Source: Flavobacteriales bacterium (lineage in GTDB: Bacteria; Bacteroidota; Bacteroidia; Flavobacteriales_D; Crocinitomicaceae). Taken from it: a DNA stretch of 64,000 nucleotides. This document shows, in pieces, positions 18,748 to 25,636 of the stretch. Location: positions 1-64,000 of the forward strand of contig CANITF010000003.1 in assembly GCA_947470515.1 (NCBI GenBank). The letters are read 5' to 3'. Each line of letters starts with the position of its first letter. The stretch's first letter is position 1. The position numbers were made by a program, and so were the translations under genes. The notes beneath the pieces were generated by a model. That model saw only the letters and a program-made list of their open reading frames with translations. It ran no database searches and was not told where the DNA came from.

Positions 18748-19677
18748 ATGCTCGAAATTCAACATATCTCAAAATCATTCTATCGGAAGGTTGCCCTCGA
18801 CGATGTTTCAATTCATGTTCAAAAAGGAGAAATACTTGGATTACTTGGTCCTAATGGAGCAGGTAAAACAACCTTAATCCGAATCATAAATCGAATTATT
18901 GAACCTGATAAAGGTCATATAAGAATGAACGGTGATTTGATGACGCAGCAACATCTTTCTCAAATTGGTTATTTACCAGAAGAAAGAGGATTGTATCGAA
19001 CAATGACTGTTGAAGATCACGCTTTGTTTTTAGGACAATTACGTGGATTGTCAAAAAGAGATGTCAAAACACAACTAGAATATTGGTTAGAGAAATTTGA
19101 AATTACCGATTGGCGAAAAAAACGAATTGAGGAATTATCTAAAGGAATGGCGCAAAAAGCACAATTTATTTGTACTGTTTTACATGAACCTAAATTGTTG
19201 ATTTTAGATGAACCTTTAAGTGGTTTTGATCCAGTAAATGTTGAATTAATCAAACAGGAATTAATAGAAATGAGAGCTAAAGGCAAAACGATTATTTTGT
19301 CAACGCATAATATGAAAAGTGTTGAAGAAATTTGCGATAGAGCAGTTCTAATTCACCAATCAAAAAAAATCATGGAAGGTCGCATTTCTGAAATCCAAGA
19401 AGAACGTAAAACTGGTGAATATGCGATAAAATTCAGAGGAAGTATGATTGCTTTTGTGAACGCATTATGGACAAGTTTTGAGTTGATTGATAAAGAAATA
19501 TTAGGCGACGATAAGTTTATTGCACGAGTAAAAATGCGAGGGGACAATACATTCGAAGATTTATTGAGAACTCTATTAGGTCAAATTAAAATTGAAGCGG
19601 CATGGGAAGTGCTGCCTTCTATGCAAGATGTATTTATTGATTTAGTTCAAGTGAAGAAGGAGGTAAGCAATGCGTAA
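18748..19677 (+). CDS. ABC transporter ATP-binding protein, NatA-like
   Basis: The 309-residue ATPase has Walker A GPNGAGKTT near 36, a Q-loop region, the signature LSKGMAQKAQF near 131 (a variant of LSGGQ) and Walker B LLILDEPLSGFD near 150-161, then a C-terminal extension typical of ABC-2 exporters of the NatA type. It overlaps the following permease by eight bases and will form the exporter with it. Substrate unknown; NatAB in Bacillus exports sodium, but this assignment is only by similarity. It is not obviously GldA, the ATPase for GldFG. Confidence 0.88.
   Translation: MLEIQHISKSFYRKVALDDVSIHVQKGEILGLLGPNGAGKTTLIRIINRIIEPDKGHIRMNGDLMTQQHLSQIGYLPEERGLYRTMTVEDHALFLGQLRGLSKRDVKTQLEYWLEKFEITDWRKKRIEELSKGMAQKAQFICTVLHEPKLLILDEPLSGFDPVNVELIKQELIEMRAKGKTIILSTHNMKSVEEICDRAVLIHQSKKIMEGRISEIQEERKTGEYAIKFRGSMIAFVNALWTSFELIDKEILGDDKFIARVKMRGDNTFEDLLRTLLGQIKIEAAWEVLPSMQDVFIDLVQVKKEVSNA
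19657..19664 (+). promoter_or_regulatory. Strong Shine-Dalgarno site inside the upstream gene
   Basis: AAGGAGGT, a full complement to the usual 16S anti-Shine-Dalgarno, ends five bases before the permease ATG while still inside the ATPase gene. Such sites are rare in Bacteroidota, where most genes lack them. It probably secures translation of the overlapping downstream gene, although the codons for Lys-Glu-Val also force much of the match. Confidence 0.45.
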
Positions 19678-21001
19678 TAGTTGGTTAATCGCCATGCGCG
19701 AATTAAAAGAACGTATCGGAGCAAGGTCTTTTATAGTAATGTCCATTCTTGGTCCACTTATTATCTTAGGTGTAATTTACATGCTTTTCGCGCTTGGAGG
19801 AGAAGGAAAACAACATTGGAATGTATTGATTACCGATCCAGCAAATATCATGGATAATAAAATCCTTGTGACGCAAGATAAATCTGTCAATTATTCTTTT
19901 GCAAACGATTACATCGAAATGGAAGATTTCCGCGATAGTAAGCAATTTCAGCAATTTGACGCAATGATCGAAATCAATGAAAAAGTGTTAGCCAATAAAA
20001 CAGCTTTTGTCTTTTTCAGAGAAAAACCTTCTGTTCGTATGCAAACGAACCTGCAATTTCATATTGAAAGGAGATTAGAAGAAGTAATGGTTGGAAGGTT
20101 TACAAATCTATCTGTTAGGGAATTCCGAAAAATCAAACAACCGTTAAATGTCGCTTTTAGAAATGCGTACGATCCTTTTGATAAATCAGCTGATTTGCGC
20201 GCTTGGGTTGGATTCTTTTATGGTGCACTAATTTTTGTCTTTATCTTCTTGTTCGGCATGACAATTTTAAGAAGTGTCACACGCGAAAAAAGCAACAGAA
20301 TAGTTGAAGTAATGTTGGCTTCTGTTCATCCAAACCAATTGATGCTTGGTAAAATTATGGGAATTGGAATTGCTGCATTTATACAATTCACCATTTGGGC
20401 GTTAATTGTTGGCGCAGGTTTGTTCTTTATGCGGGAAACCTTATTTCCTGATATGTTAGACGCTTCAAACCTTGTTCAAATGACACAAGAGATGAAAGAT
20501 CAAACAGCAATGGATCAATTTCTTGGTGGAATAGAATACAATCAGTTTGTGGATTTAGTCTATGAGCGAATTCAATTTGGCACGATGACAACCTATTTCC
20601 TTTTGTTTTTTATTGTAGGTTATTTGTTTTACGGCGCATTTTTTGCCGCTATTGGTGCAACTTCTGGTTCGGAAAGTGATGGACAACAATTTGTATTACC
20701 CATCATCTTTTTATTGTGTTTTGCCCTGTATGCAGGATATTATTCCTTGCAAAACCCAGAAAGTACAATGGCTACTGTTTTCCATTATTTGCCTTTTACT
20801 TCTCCAGTCGTTGTAATGGTTAAACTTGCGCAAGGATACGAACCTGGACAAGTGTATCAATTGTATTTGTCATTAATAGTATTGATTTTAAGTGCCATTT
20901 TTATTCTTTTAATTGCTGGTCGCTTGTATAAAAATGGTATCTTACAATTCGGACATCGAATCAAAATTGGATTATTGTTGAGGTGGCTTAAAAAATCATA
21001 A
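19670..21001 (+). CDS. ABC-2 type permease, NatB-like
   Basis: The 443-residue permease has one N-terminal transmembrane segment (SFIVMSILGPLIILGVIYML). A periplasmic domain of about 130 residues follows, then five or six C-terminal segments beginning FFYGALIFVFIFLFGMTIL. The conserved cytoplasmic segment VTREKSNRIVEVMLASVHPNQLMLGKI is typical of NatB/YhaP-like ABC-2 permeases. It pairs with the ATPase gene it overlaps. Its stop TAA is followed directly by the ATG of the phosphatase gene, so the three genes are probably translated from one message. Confidence 0.88.
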   Translation: MRNSWLIAMRELKERIGARSFIVMSILGPLIILGVIYMLFALGGEGKQHWNVLITDPANIMDNKILVTQDKSVNYSFANDYIEMEDFRDSKQFQQFDAMIEINEKVLANKTAFVFFREKPSVRMQTNLQFHIERRLEEVMVGRFTNLSVREFRKIKQPLNVAFRNAYDPFDKSADLRAWVGFFYGALIFVFIFLFGMTILRSVTREKSNRIVEVMLASVHPNQLMLGKIMGIGIAAFIQFTIWALIVGAGLFFMRETLFPDMLDASNLVQMTQEMKDQTAMDQFLGGIEYNQFVDLVYERIQFGTMTTYFLLFFIVGYLFYGAFFAAIGATSGSESDGQQFVLPIIFLLCFALYAGYYSLQNPESTMATVFHYLPFTSPVVVMVKLAQGYEPGQVYQLYLSLIVLILSAIFILLIAGRLYKNGILQFGHRIKIGLLLRWLKKS

Positions 21002-21886
21002 ATGAGGAAAGCCGTTATTGATCTAGGGACAAATACTTTCAATCTATTAATTGCAGATGTTCTTGAAGAACGTTTTGAAATTGTGCATTCTGAAAAGGAA
21101 GGAGTTGCACTTGGAATGGGAGGTATTAATCAGAATCTCATTGCACCAGAGGCTTATTTGCGTGGAGTCAATACCTTGATTCGTTTTAAAGAAAAATGTG
21201 ATCATTTTAATGTCGAGGAAATAAAAGGTATAGGAACTTCTGCCTTAAGAGATGCTTCGAATGCGCAAGATTTTATTGATGAGGTGTTAAAAGTTTGTGG
21301 AATCAAAATAGAAATCGTTACTGGATTAAGAGAAGCGAAACTTATTTATGAAGGCGTAAAATGGTCGTACCGATTTATTGAACCTGCCGTAATAATGGAC
21401 ATCGGAGGAGGTAGTACCGAATTTATTTTTGCCGATAGAAATGGAATCTATGACATGATTAGCCTGAATATTGGCGTTTCAAGAATTCAACAATATTTTC
21501 TGAGTTCAGATCCATTAACAGCAACAAATATTAAAGATATTGAAGAGTGGTTAGAAGAAAAATCGGACGGTTTTTTTGATGGAAAAGAAGAACATATTTT
21601 AATTGGAGCATCAGGAAGCTTTGAAACGTTTTATGAATTGATTCACAACGAACCTTTTCCAGAAAAAATCAAGTCAGTTGAAATCTCAGTTGATTATCTT
21701 TTTGAGTGTTTGAATGAAATTATTGCTTCGACGCAAAGTGAAAGAGATTTGAATGAATGGATTATCCCTATCCGAAAAAAAATGGCACCAATCGCCGCTG
21801 TGAAAACAAGATGGGTTTTGAATAAACTAAAGATAAAGCGAGTTTACATTTCACCGTGTTCTTTAAAGGAGGGTGCACTGGCATAA
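21002..21886 (+). CDS. Ppx/GppA-family exopolyphosphatase, short form
   Basis: The 294-residue protein belongs to the ASKHA-fold Ppx/GppA phosphatases, which release phosphate from polyphosphate or from pppGpp. It shows the phosphate-1 loop VIDLGTNTFNLLIADV at the N-terminus, GIGTSALRDASN near 78 and the phosphate-2 loop MDIGGGSTEFIF near 130. The C-terminal HD-like domain of long Ppx proteins is missing, as is common for Bacteroidota and actinobacterial members. Which substrate it prefers cannot be told. Starts at the base after the permease stop. Confidence 0.88.
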   Translation: MRKAVIDLGTNTFNLLIADVLEERFEIVHSEKEGVALGMGGINQNLIAPEAYLRGVNTLIRFKEKCDHFNVEEIKGIGTSALRDASNAQDFIDEVLKVCGIKIEIVTGLREAKLIYEGVKWSYRFIEPAVIMDIGGGSTEFIFADRNGIYDMISLNIGVSRIQQYFLSSDPLTATNIKDIEEWLEEKSDGFFDGKEEHILIGASGSFETFYELIHNEPFPEKIKSVEISVDYLFECLNEIIASTQSERDLNEWIIPIRKKMAPIAAVKTRWVLNKLKIKRVYISPCSLKEGALA

Positions 21887-21892
21887 GCGTTA

Positions 21893-21933
21893 TAAACTAC
21901 AAATTACGAATTACAAATCCCGAATTAATTTGG
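21893..21933. repeat. Low-complexity ACAAATTACGAATTACAAATCCCGAATT spacer
   Basis: This tract after the phosphatase gene uses the same words (AAATTACGAATT, AAATCCCGAATT) as the spacers at 16512-16570 and 53205-53256 and is assigned to the same dispersed family. Confidence 0.55.
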
Positions 21934-21934
21934 T

Positions 21935-21954
21935 CACTGAGCTTGTCGAAGTGC
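21935..21954. repeat. Dispersed-type element CACTGAGCTTGTCGAAGTG
   Basis: The reverse complement, CACTTCGACAAGCTCAGTG, is a word I recall as a recurrent intergenic repeat in many unrelated bacterial genomes. It is GC-richer than its surroundings. Only one copy is in this window. It supplies the TTG that serves as the -33 element of the promoter of the following regulator. Confidence 0.4.
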
Positions 21955-21974
21955 CAAATTCCTTCGTATCTTTA
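21943..21974 (+). promoter_or_regulatory. Probable promoter of the response regulator
   Basis: TTG (21943-21945), 21 bases, then TATCTTTA (21967-21974), one mismatch from TAnnTTTG. The spacing is close to the Bacteroidota optimum and gives a leader of about 12 bases before the ATG at 21992. The -33 TTG lies inside a REP-like word. Confidence 0.45.
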
Positions 21975-21991
21975 ACCCAAACAAATAAATC

Positions 21992-23167
21992 ATGGGAAAA
22001 ATATTAATCATTGACGATGAAAGAGCAATCCGCAGAGCAATGCGAGAAATCCTTGAATTTGAAGACTTCGAAGTGGAAGAAGCAGAGAACGGAAAAGATG
22101 GATTGGATAAAGCAATTTCAAAATCGTATGATATTATTTTTTGTGATATAAAAATGCCATTAATGGATGGTATGGAAGTTTTGGATGAGTTGATAAAAGC
22201 CAAAATTGAAACTCCAGTAATCATGATTAGTGGACATGGAAACATTGATACTGCCGTTCAAGCAATAAAAAAAGGTGCTTTTGATTTTATCGAAAAACCA
22301 TTGGATTTGAACCGTATATTGGTAACAATTCGCAATGCCAGAGAAAAGGTTGGACTAGTCGAAGAAACGAAGCAACTTAAAACTACTGTAAAAAGATTTA
22401 AAGGGAGTTCGATTATTGGTGAAATGGATTCCATTATCAAGATCAAAGAAATGATTGAAAAAGTTGCTCCTTCTGATGCTCGTGTGCTGATTACTGGTGA
22501 AAATGGAACCGGAAAGGAATTGGTTGCTCGTTCATTACACGATAATTCGAACCGTCGTAAAATGCAATTTATTGAAGTAAATTGTGCTGCTATTCCATCT
22601 GAATTAATCGAAAGCGAATTATTTGGACACGAAAAAGGCGCATTTACTTCAGCTGTAAAAGATAAGAAAGGAAAATTCGAATTGGCTTCTGGTGGAACAT
22701 TGTTCTTAGATGAAATTGGTGATATGTCTGCCAGTGCTCAAGCGAAAGTATTGCGAGCATTGCAAGAAAATGTTATTCAACGAGTAGGAGGTGAACGCGA
22801 TATCAAAGTTGATTGCCGTGTTGTTGCTGCGACAAATAAAGATTTGCGAAAAGAAATTGAAGAAGGACGATTTAGAGAAGATTTATACCACCGTTTAGCC
22901 GTTATTTTAATTCATGTTCCTTCATTGAATGAAAGACGAGGCGATATTCCTTTGTTGGCTGAACACTTTATGACGATGGTTTGCGCTGAGCATGGTATTC
23001 CAAGAAAATCGTACACAGAAGACGCATTACTAGCACTTCAACAAACGGATTGGTCTGGAAATATCCGTGAACTAAGAAACATCGTTGAACGTTTAATCAT
23101 TCTTTGTGATAATTCAATAACTGCTGATGACGTTAGAATGTTTGCTAATCCAAGAGCAAAAGCTTAA
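21992..23167 (+). CDS. Sigma-54-type response regulator lacking a DNA-binding domain
   Basis: The 391-residue protein has a receiver domain (1-120) with phospho-acceptor Asp52 in FCDIKMPLMDG and the Lys in FIEKPLDL. An AAA+ domain follows, with Walker A GENGTGKE (169-176) and Walker B GGTLFLDEIGD (234-244). The sigma-54 contact loop reads GAFTSA (216-221) instead of GAFTGA. The chain stops about 20 residues after NIRELRNIVERL, so the Fis-type DNA-binding domain usual in NtrC proteins is absent. Helicobacter FlgR is a known activator without this domain. It probably activates sigma-54 promoters from solution or has a lineage-specific role. No partner kinase is in the window. Confidence 0.92.
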   Translation: MGKILIIDDERAIRRAMREILEFEDFEVEEAENGKDGLDKAISKSYDIIFCDIKMPLMDGMEVLDELIKAKIETPVIMISGHGNIDTAVQAIKKGAFDFIEKPLDLNRILVTIRNAREKVGLVEETKQLKTTVKRFKGSSIIGEMDSIIKIKEMIEKVAPSDARVLITGENGTGKELVARSLHDNSNRRKMQFIEVNCAAIPSELIESELFGHEKGAFTSAVKDKKGKFELASGGTLFLDEIGDMSASAQAKVLRALQENVIQRVGGERDIKVDCRVVAATNKDLRKEIEEGRFREDLYHRLAVILIHVPSLNERRGDIPLLAEHFMTMVCAEHGIPRKSYTEDALLALQQTDWSGNIRELRNIVERLIILCDNSITADDVRMFANPRAKA

Positions 23168-23246
23168 TAATAGTGTTTTATAAAAGAGCAGTATTCCGTT
23201 CATGTATAGTTGGATAAAGTTTTGTAAATAAACTAAATAGAAAGAA

Positions 23247-24218
23247 TTATTCGACAATGTCACTCATTAATTTTGCGCCTCCCCATTCAAGAACTACAAA
23301 ACCTGAACGATCCATTTTTGGTAATATTTGTTCACTTATTGAATTTTTCGAAATTTCGTTTGAGTCACAAAATAGAATGTAAATTCTATAAATGTTCTTT
23401 GGCTTAGGTGAAATAGTTAAATCAGCAAATAAATTAGCATCCTCATTCAGAACAAAGTGAATAAAATTACTTGAATTCTTATTTAGTTGTGGACCCCAAA
23501 ACGTGATAAAATCGGCTTGTTCTTTTGAGTTCATTCCAAATTCAGTAAGTTTCTTTTCTAAAAATGAAATAGTTGAATCCTTGGAAACTATAGACCCTTT
23601 TGAAATTTCGAAATCATTGAAAGTCAATTTCTGCTGAGATTCCCAGAATAAATAATTGTAACTATTATCACCAATCTTTAATTCTCCATTTGGACTTGCA
23701 GTTACTTCCCATCCATTTTCATATGTTGGATATGTAAACGTGAATTCTCCTTTTGGTTTAACACTGACCTTAACGATTGTGGGAATCTCAGGATACAAAT
23801 AAATCACAGGTTTATCAACCATAATCATTTGCTCTTCTGCTTTTTGAAAAAAGATAGAAACATAAGTTTTATGTTGTGACTTACCAACTATTGAATCTGT
23901 ATATATTTCATAATAGTCGGAAGAATAATAGAAAACGAAGGCGTAAGAACCCGATTTAACGTTTAAATCGAAATGATTTTGCGCATCTAATTTTGTATGT
24001 TGGTTCACACCATTAAAAGAATATAAAAGTTCAGTTTTTGGATTAACCTGTGTTTCGGTCAAATTGTAAAACGTAAAAGAAAAGGCAGATTCATTTGATT
24101 TTAAACTTTTGTCAAATTGTGCACTGTCAATTCTATATTGCATGTAAAGTCCTTTATCTTGAGATGCAAAAGCCATGTAAAAAGTAAAAAGGAAGCAAAT
24201 GAATGCGATATTTTTCAT
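23247..24218 (-). CDS. Secreted protein of unknown function, KPVIYLYP family (copy 1)
   Basis: I do not recognise a characterised family. The 323-residue product has a signal peptide (IAFICFLFTFYMAFA), an N-terminal beta-rich region of about 120 residues, then a conserved core with KPVIYLYPEIPTIVKV near 137, YENGWEVTASPNGEL, YNYLFWES, FLEKKLTEFGMN, ADFITFWGPQL and YRIYILF. The KPVIYLYP and YNYLFWE words recur, from memory, in hypothetical secreted proteins of many phyla. It is a tandem paralogue of the gene six bases upstream and shares all these blocks in the same order. Export to periplasm or surface is inferred. The two genes form a minus-strand operon. Confidence 0.75.
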   Translation of the reverse strand: MKNIAFICFLFTFYMAFASQDKGLYMQYRIDSAQFDKSLKSNESAFSFTFYNLTETQVNPKTELLYSFNGVNQHTKLDAQNHFDLNVKSGSYAFVFYYSSDYYEIYTDSIVGKSQHKTYVSIFFQKAEEQMIMVDKPVIYLYPEIPTIVKVSVKPKGEFTFTYPTYENGWEVTASPNGELKIGDNSYNYLFWESQQKLTFNDFEISKGSIVSKDSTISFLEKKLTEFGMNSKEQADFITFWGPQLNKNSSNFIHFVLNEDANLFADLTISPKPKNIYRIYILFCDSNEISKNSISEQILPKMDRSGFVVLEWGGAKLMSDIVE

Positions 24219-24224
24219 GTTTTT

Positions 24225-25208
24225 TTAGTTTTCGGTATAACAAGCAACAGTTTTTGTTGGCTTCGAAATGGTACTTCCTCCCCATTCAACAACAGTAAAT
24301 CCAGAACGATTAATTTTTGCTAATTGCTGTTCTTTGATCAACATGATTTCATTTGTAGCCAAAGGAGCTGTAAGAATGTAAATTCGATAAAGATGATCTG
24401 GTTTTGGTGAAATTGCCAAATCAGCAAACCTGCTGCAATCTTCATTCACGACAAATTGTATAAAATTCTTTGGGTTTTTAACTAATTGTGGACCCCAAAA
24501 GGTAATGAAATCTGTTTTTTCTGAATCATTTAATCCGAATTCATTTAGTTTTTCTTCTAAAAAAGCGATGGTATTTTCTTTTTCAACAATGAATCCCGTA
24601 CCCCAATCTATCATGAAATCTTCAATTTGTTGCGATGATTCCCAAAAAAGATAGTTGTATTTATTTACGCCAATTTCAAGCTCACCAGAAGGATTTGCAC
24701 TTACTTTCCACCCATCGTTATATGCGGGATACATAAACGTTAATTCACCTTTCGGCAAAACCTTGACTTCAACGATTGTTGGTGTTTCAGGATATAAATA
24801 AATAACTGGTTTTTCAACTTCAACCATTCTTCCAGCTCGCTGCCAATAAACGGAAACATACATTCTTTCTTCAGATTTTATTTTCATTGAATCTGTGTGA
24901 ATCTCGTAATATACATTCGAGTAATAAAAATCGAACTTATAACTAGTGGAAGGAAGATTTAAAGTGAATTGATTGAAAGTATTTAAAGTCGCAATTTTTT
25001 CAATACCGTTATACGCATATAGAACATCGCGGTTGTTTTTATCGAAAGAGAAATTGTGAAATGAAAATGTAAAAGCAGATTCATTACTTTTTAAAGTTGG
25101 ATCCTTTACGACGCTATCAATGGAATAAGGGGGAATATATTTTTCTAAATCATGAGCAAATGAGAAGAGTGAAATAAACAGGAATGCGAATGCGAAAATC
25201 AATTTCAT
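24225..25208 (-). CDS. Secreted protein of unknown function, KPVIYLYP family (copy 2)
   Basis: The 327-residue product begins with a signal peptide (LIFAFAFLFISLFSFA) and carries the same block order as its downstream paralogue: SNESAFTFSFHNF near 40, KPVIYLYPETPTIVEV near 138, YNDGWKVSANPSGELEIG, YNYLFWES, DFITFWGPQL, FADLAISPKP and YRIYIL. It differs in having a longer C-terminal tail with one Cys (KPTKTVACYTEN). The pair clearly arose by tandem duplication followed by divergence. No enzymatic motif is visible. A 428-base intergenic region lies upstream and must contain its promoter. Confidence 0.75.
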   Translation of the reverse strand: MKLIFAFAFLFISLFSFAHDLEKYIPPYSIDSVVKDPTLKSNESAFTFSFHNFSFDKNNRDVLYAYNGIEKIATLNTFNQFTLNLPSTSYKFDFYYSNVYYEIHTDSMKIKSEERMYVSVYWQRAGRMVEVEKPVIYLYPETPTIVEVKVLPKGELTFMYPAYNDGWKVSANPSGELEIGVNKYNYLFWESSQQIEDFMIDWGTGFIVEKENTIAFLEEKLNEFGLNDSEKTDFITFWGPQLVKNPKNFIQFVVNEDCSRFADLAISPKPDHLYRIYILTAPLATNEIMLIKEQQLAKINRSGFTVVEWGGSTISKPTKTVACYTEN

Positions 25209-25636
25209 AAGTTAGTTTTTGATTGATTACAACAGTTTTTGAAATAAGTTCAAATCACTTAAGAATTAAGCAAGAATCATTCCAGTGAATTTTTTGATTG
25301 ATATTTTCAATTAATCGATGAATAATAGGAAAACCAATGGAGATCATAAATTAGGAATATAGATGCTTCAAATTAGCTAAGAATATTTTGGAAGAGTTTC
25401 TGCACCAATTAGCGAGTTCAGCGGGAGAATAAAAATAAAAATAGTTCCCGCAGAAATAGCGGATAAAAGCACTAAAGGGTTTATAGTTGTTAATTCTTTG
25501 AATTCAATTTGTTGTAAACATGTGACGAGTCAAATTGATAATAACGCAGTTTTTGAAAGTCAATTGCTTAAAAAAAATCTATAAAAATGCGTGTTTTGCA
25601 ACTGGCTTTTATTAATTTCACACATATTTTTAGACT
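25209..25636. other. Intergenic region between KPVIYLYP pair and yfhO
   Basis: This AT-rich 428-base region separates divergent genes. It contains a hairpin with arms GCGGGA (25421-25426) and TCCCGC (25446-25451), followed by CAGAAATAGCGGATAAAAGC, which resembles CCGCAGAT-type intergenic words I recall from flavobacterial genomes. A 25-codon frame without ATG ends at about 25431. No RNA gene or convincing promoter is recognised. Confidence 0.45.

Noticed and set aside
18748-21001. ABC pair as GldA plus partner
   Set aside because: The ATPase has the C-terminal extension and the permease the large periplasmic loop of NatAB-like exporters; GldF and GldG are at 60.7-63.3 kb.
25356-25433. 25-codon frame ending before the GCGGGA hairpin
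   Set aside because: No ATG or GTG start, no ribosome site and no recognisable family; probably chance.
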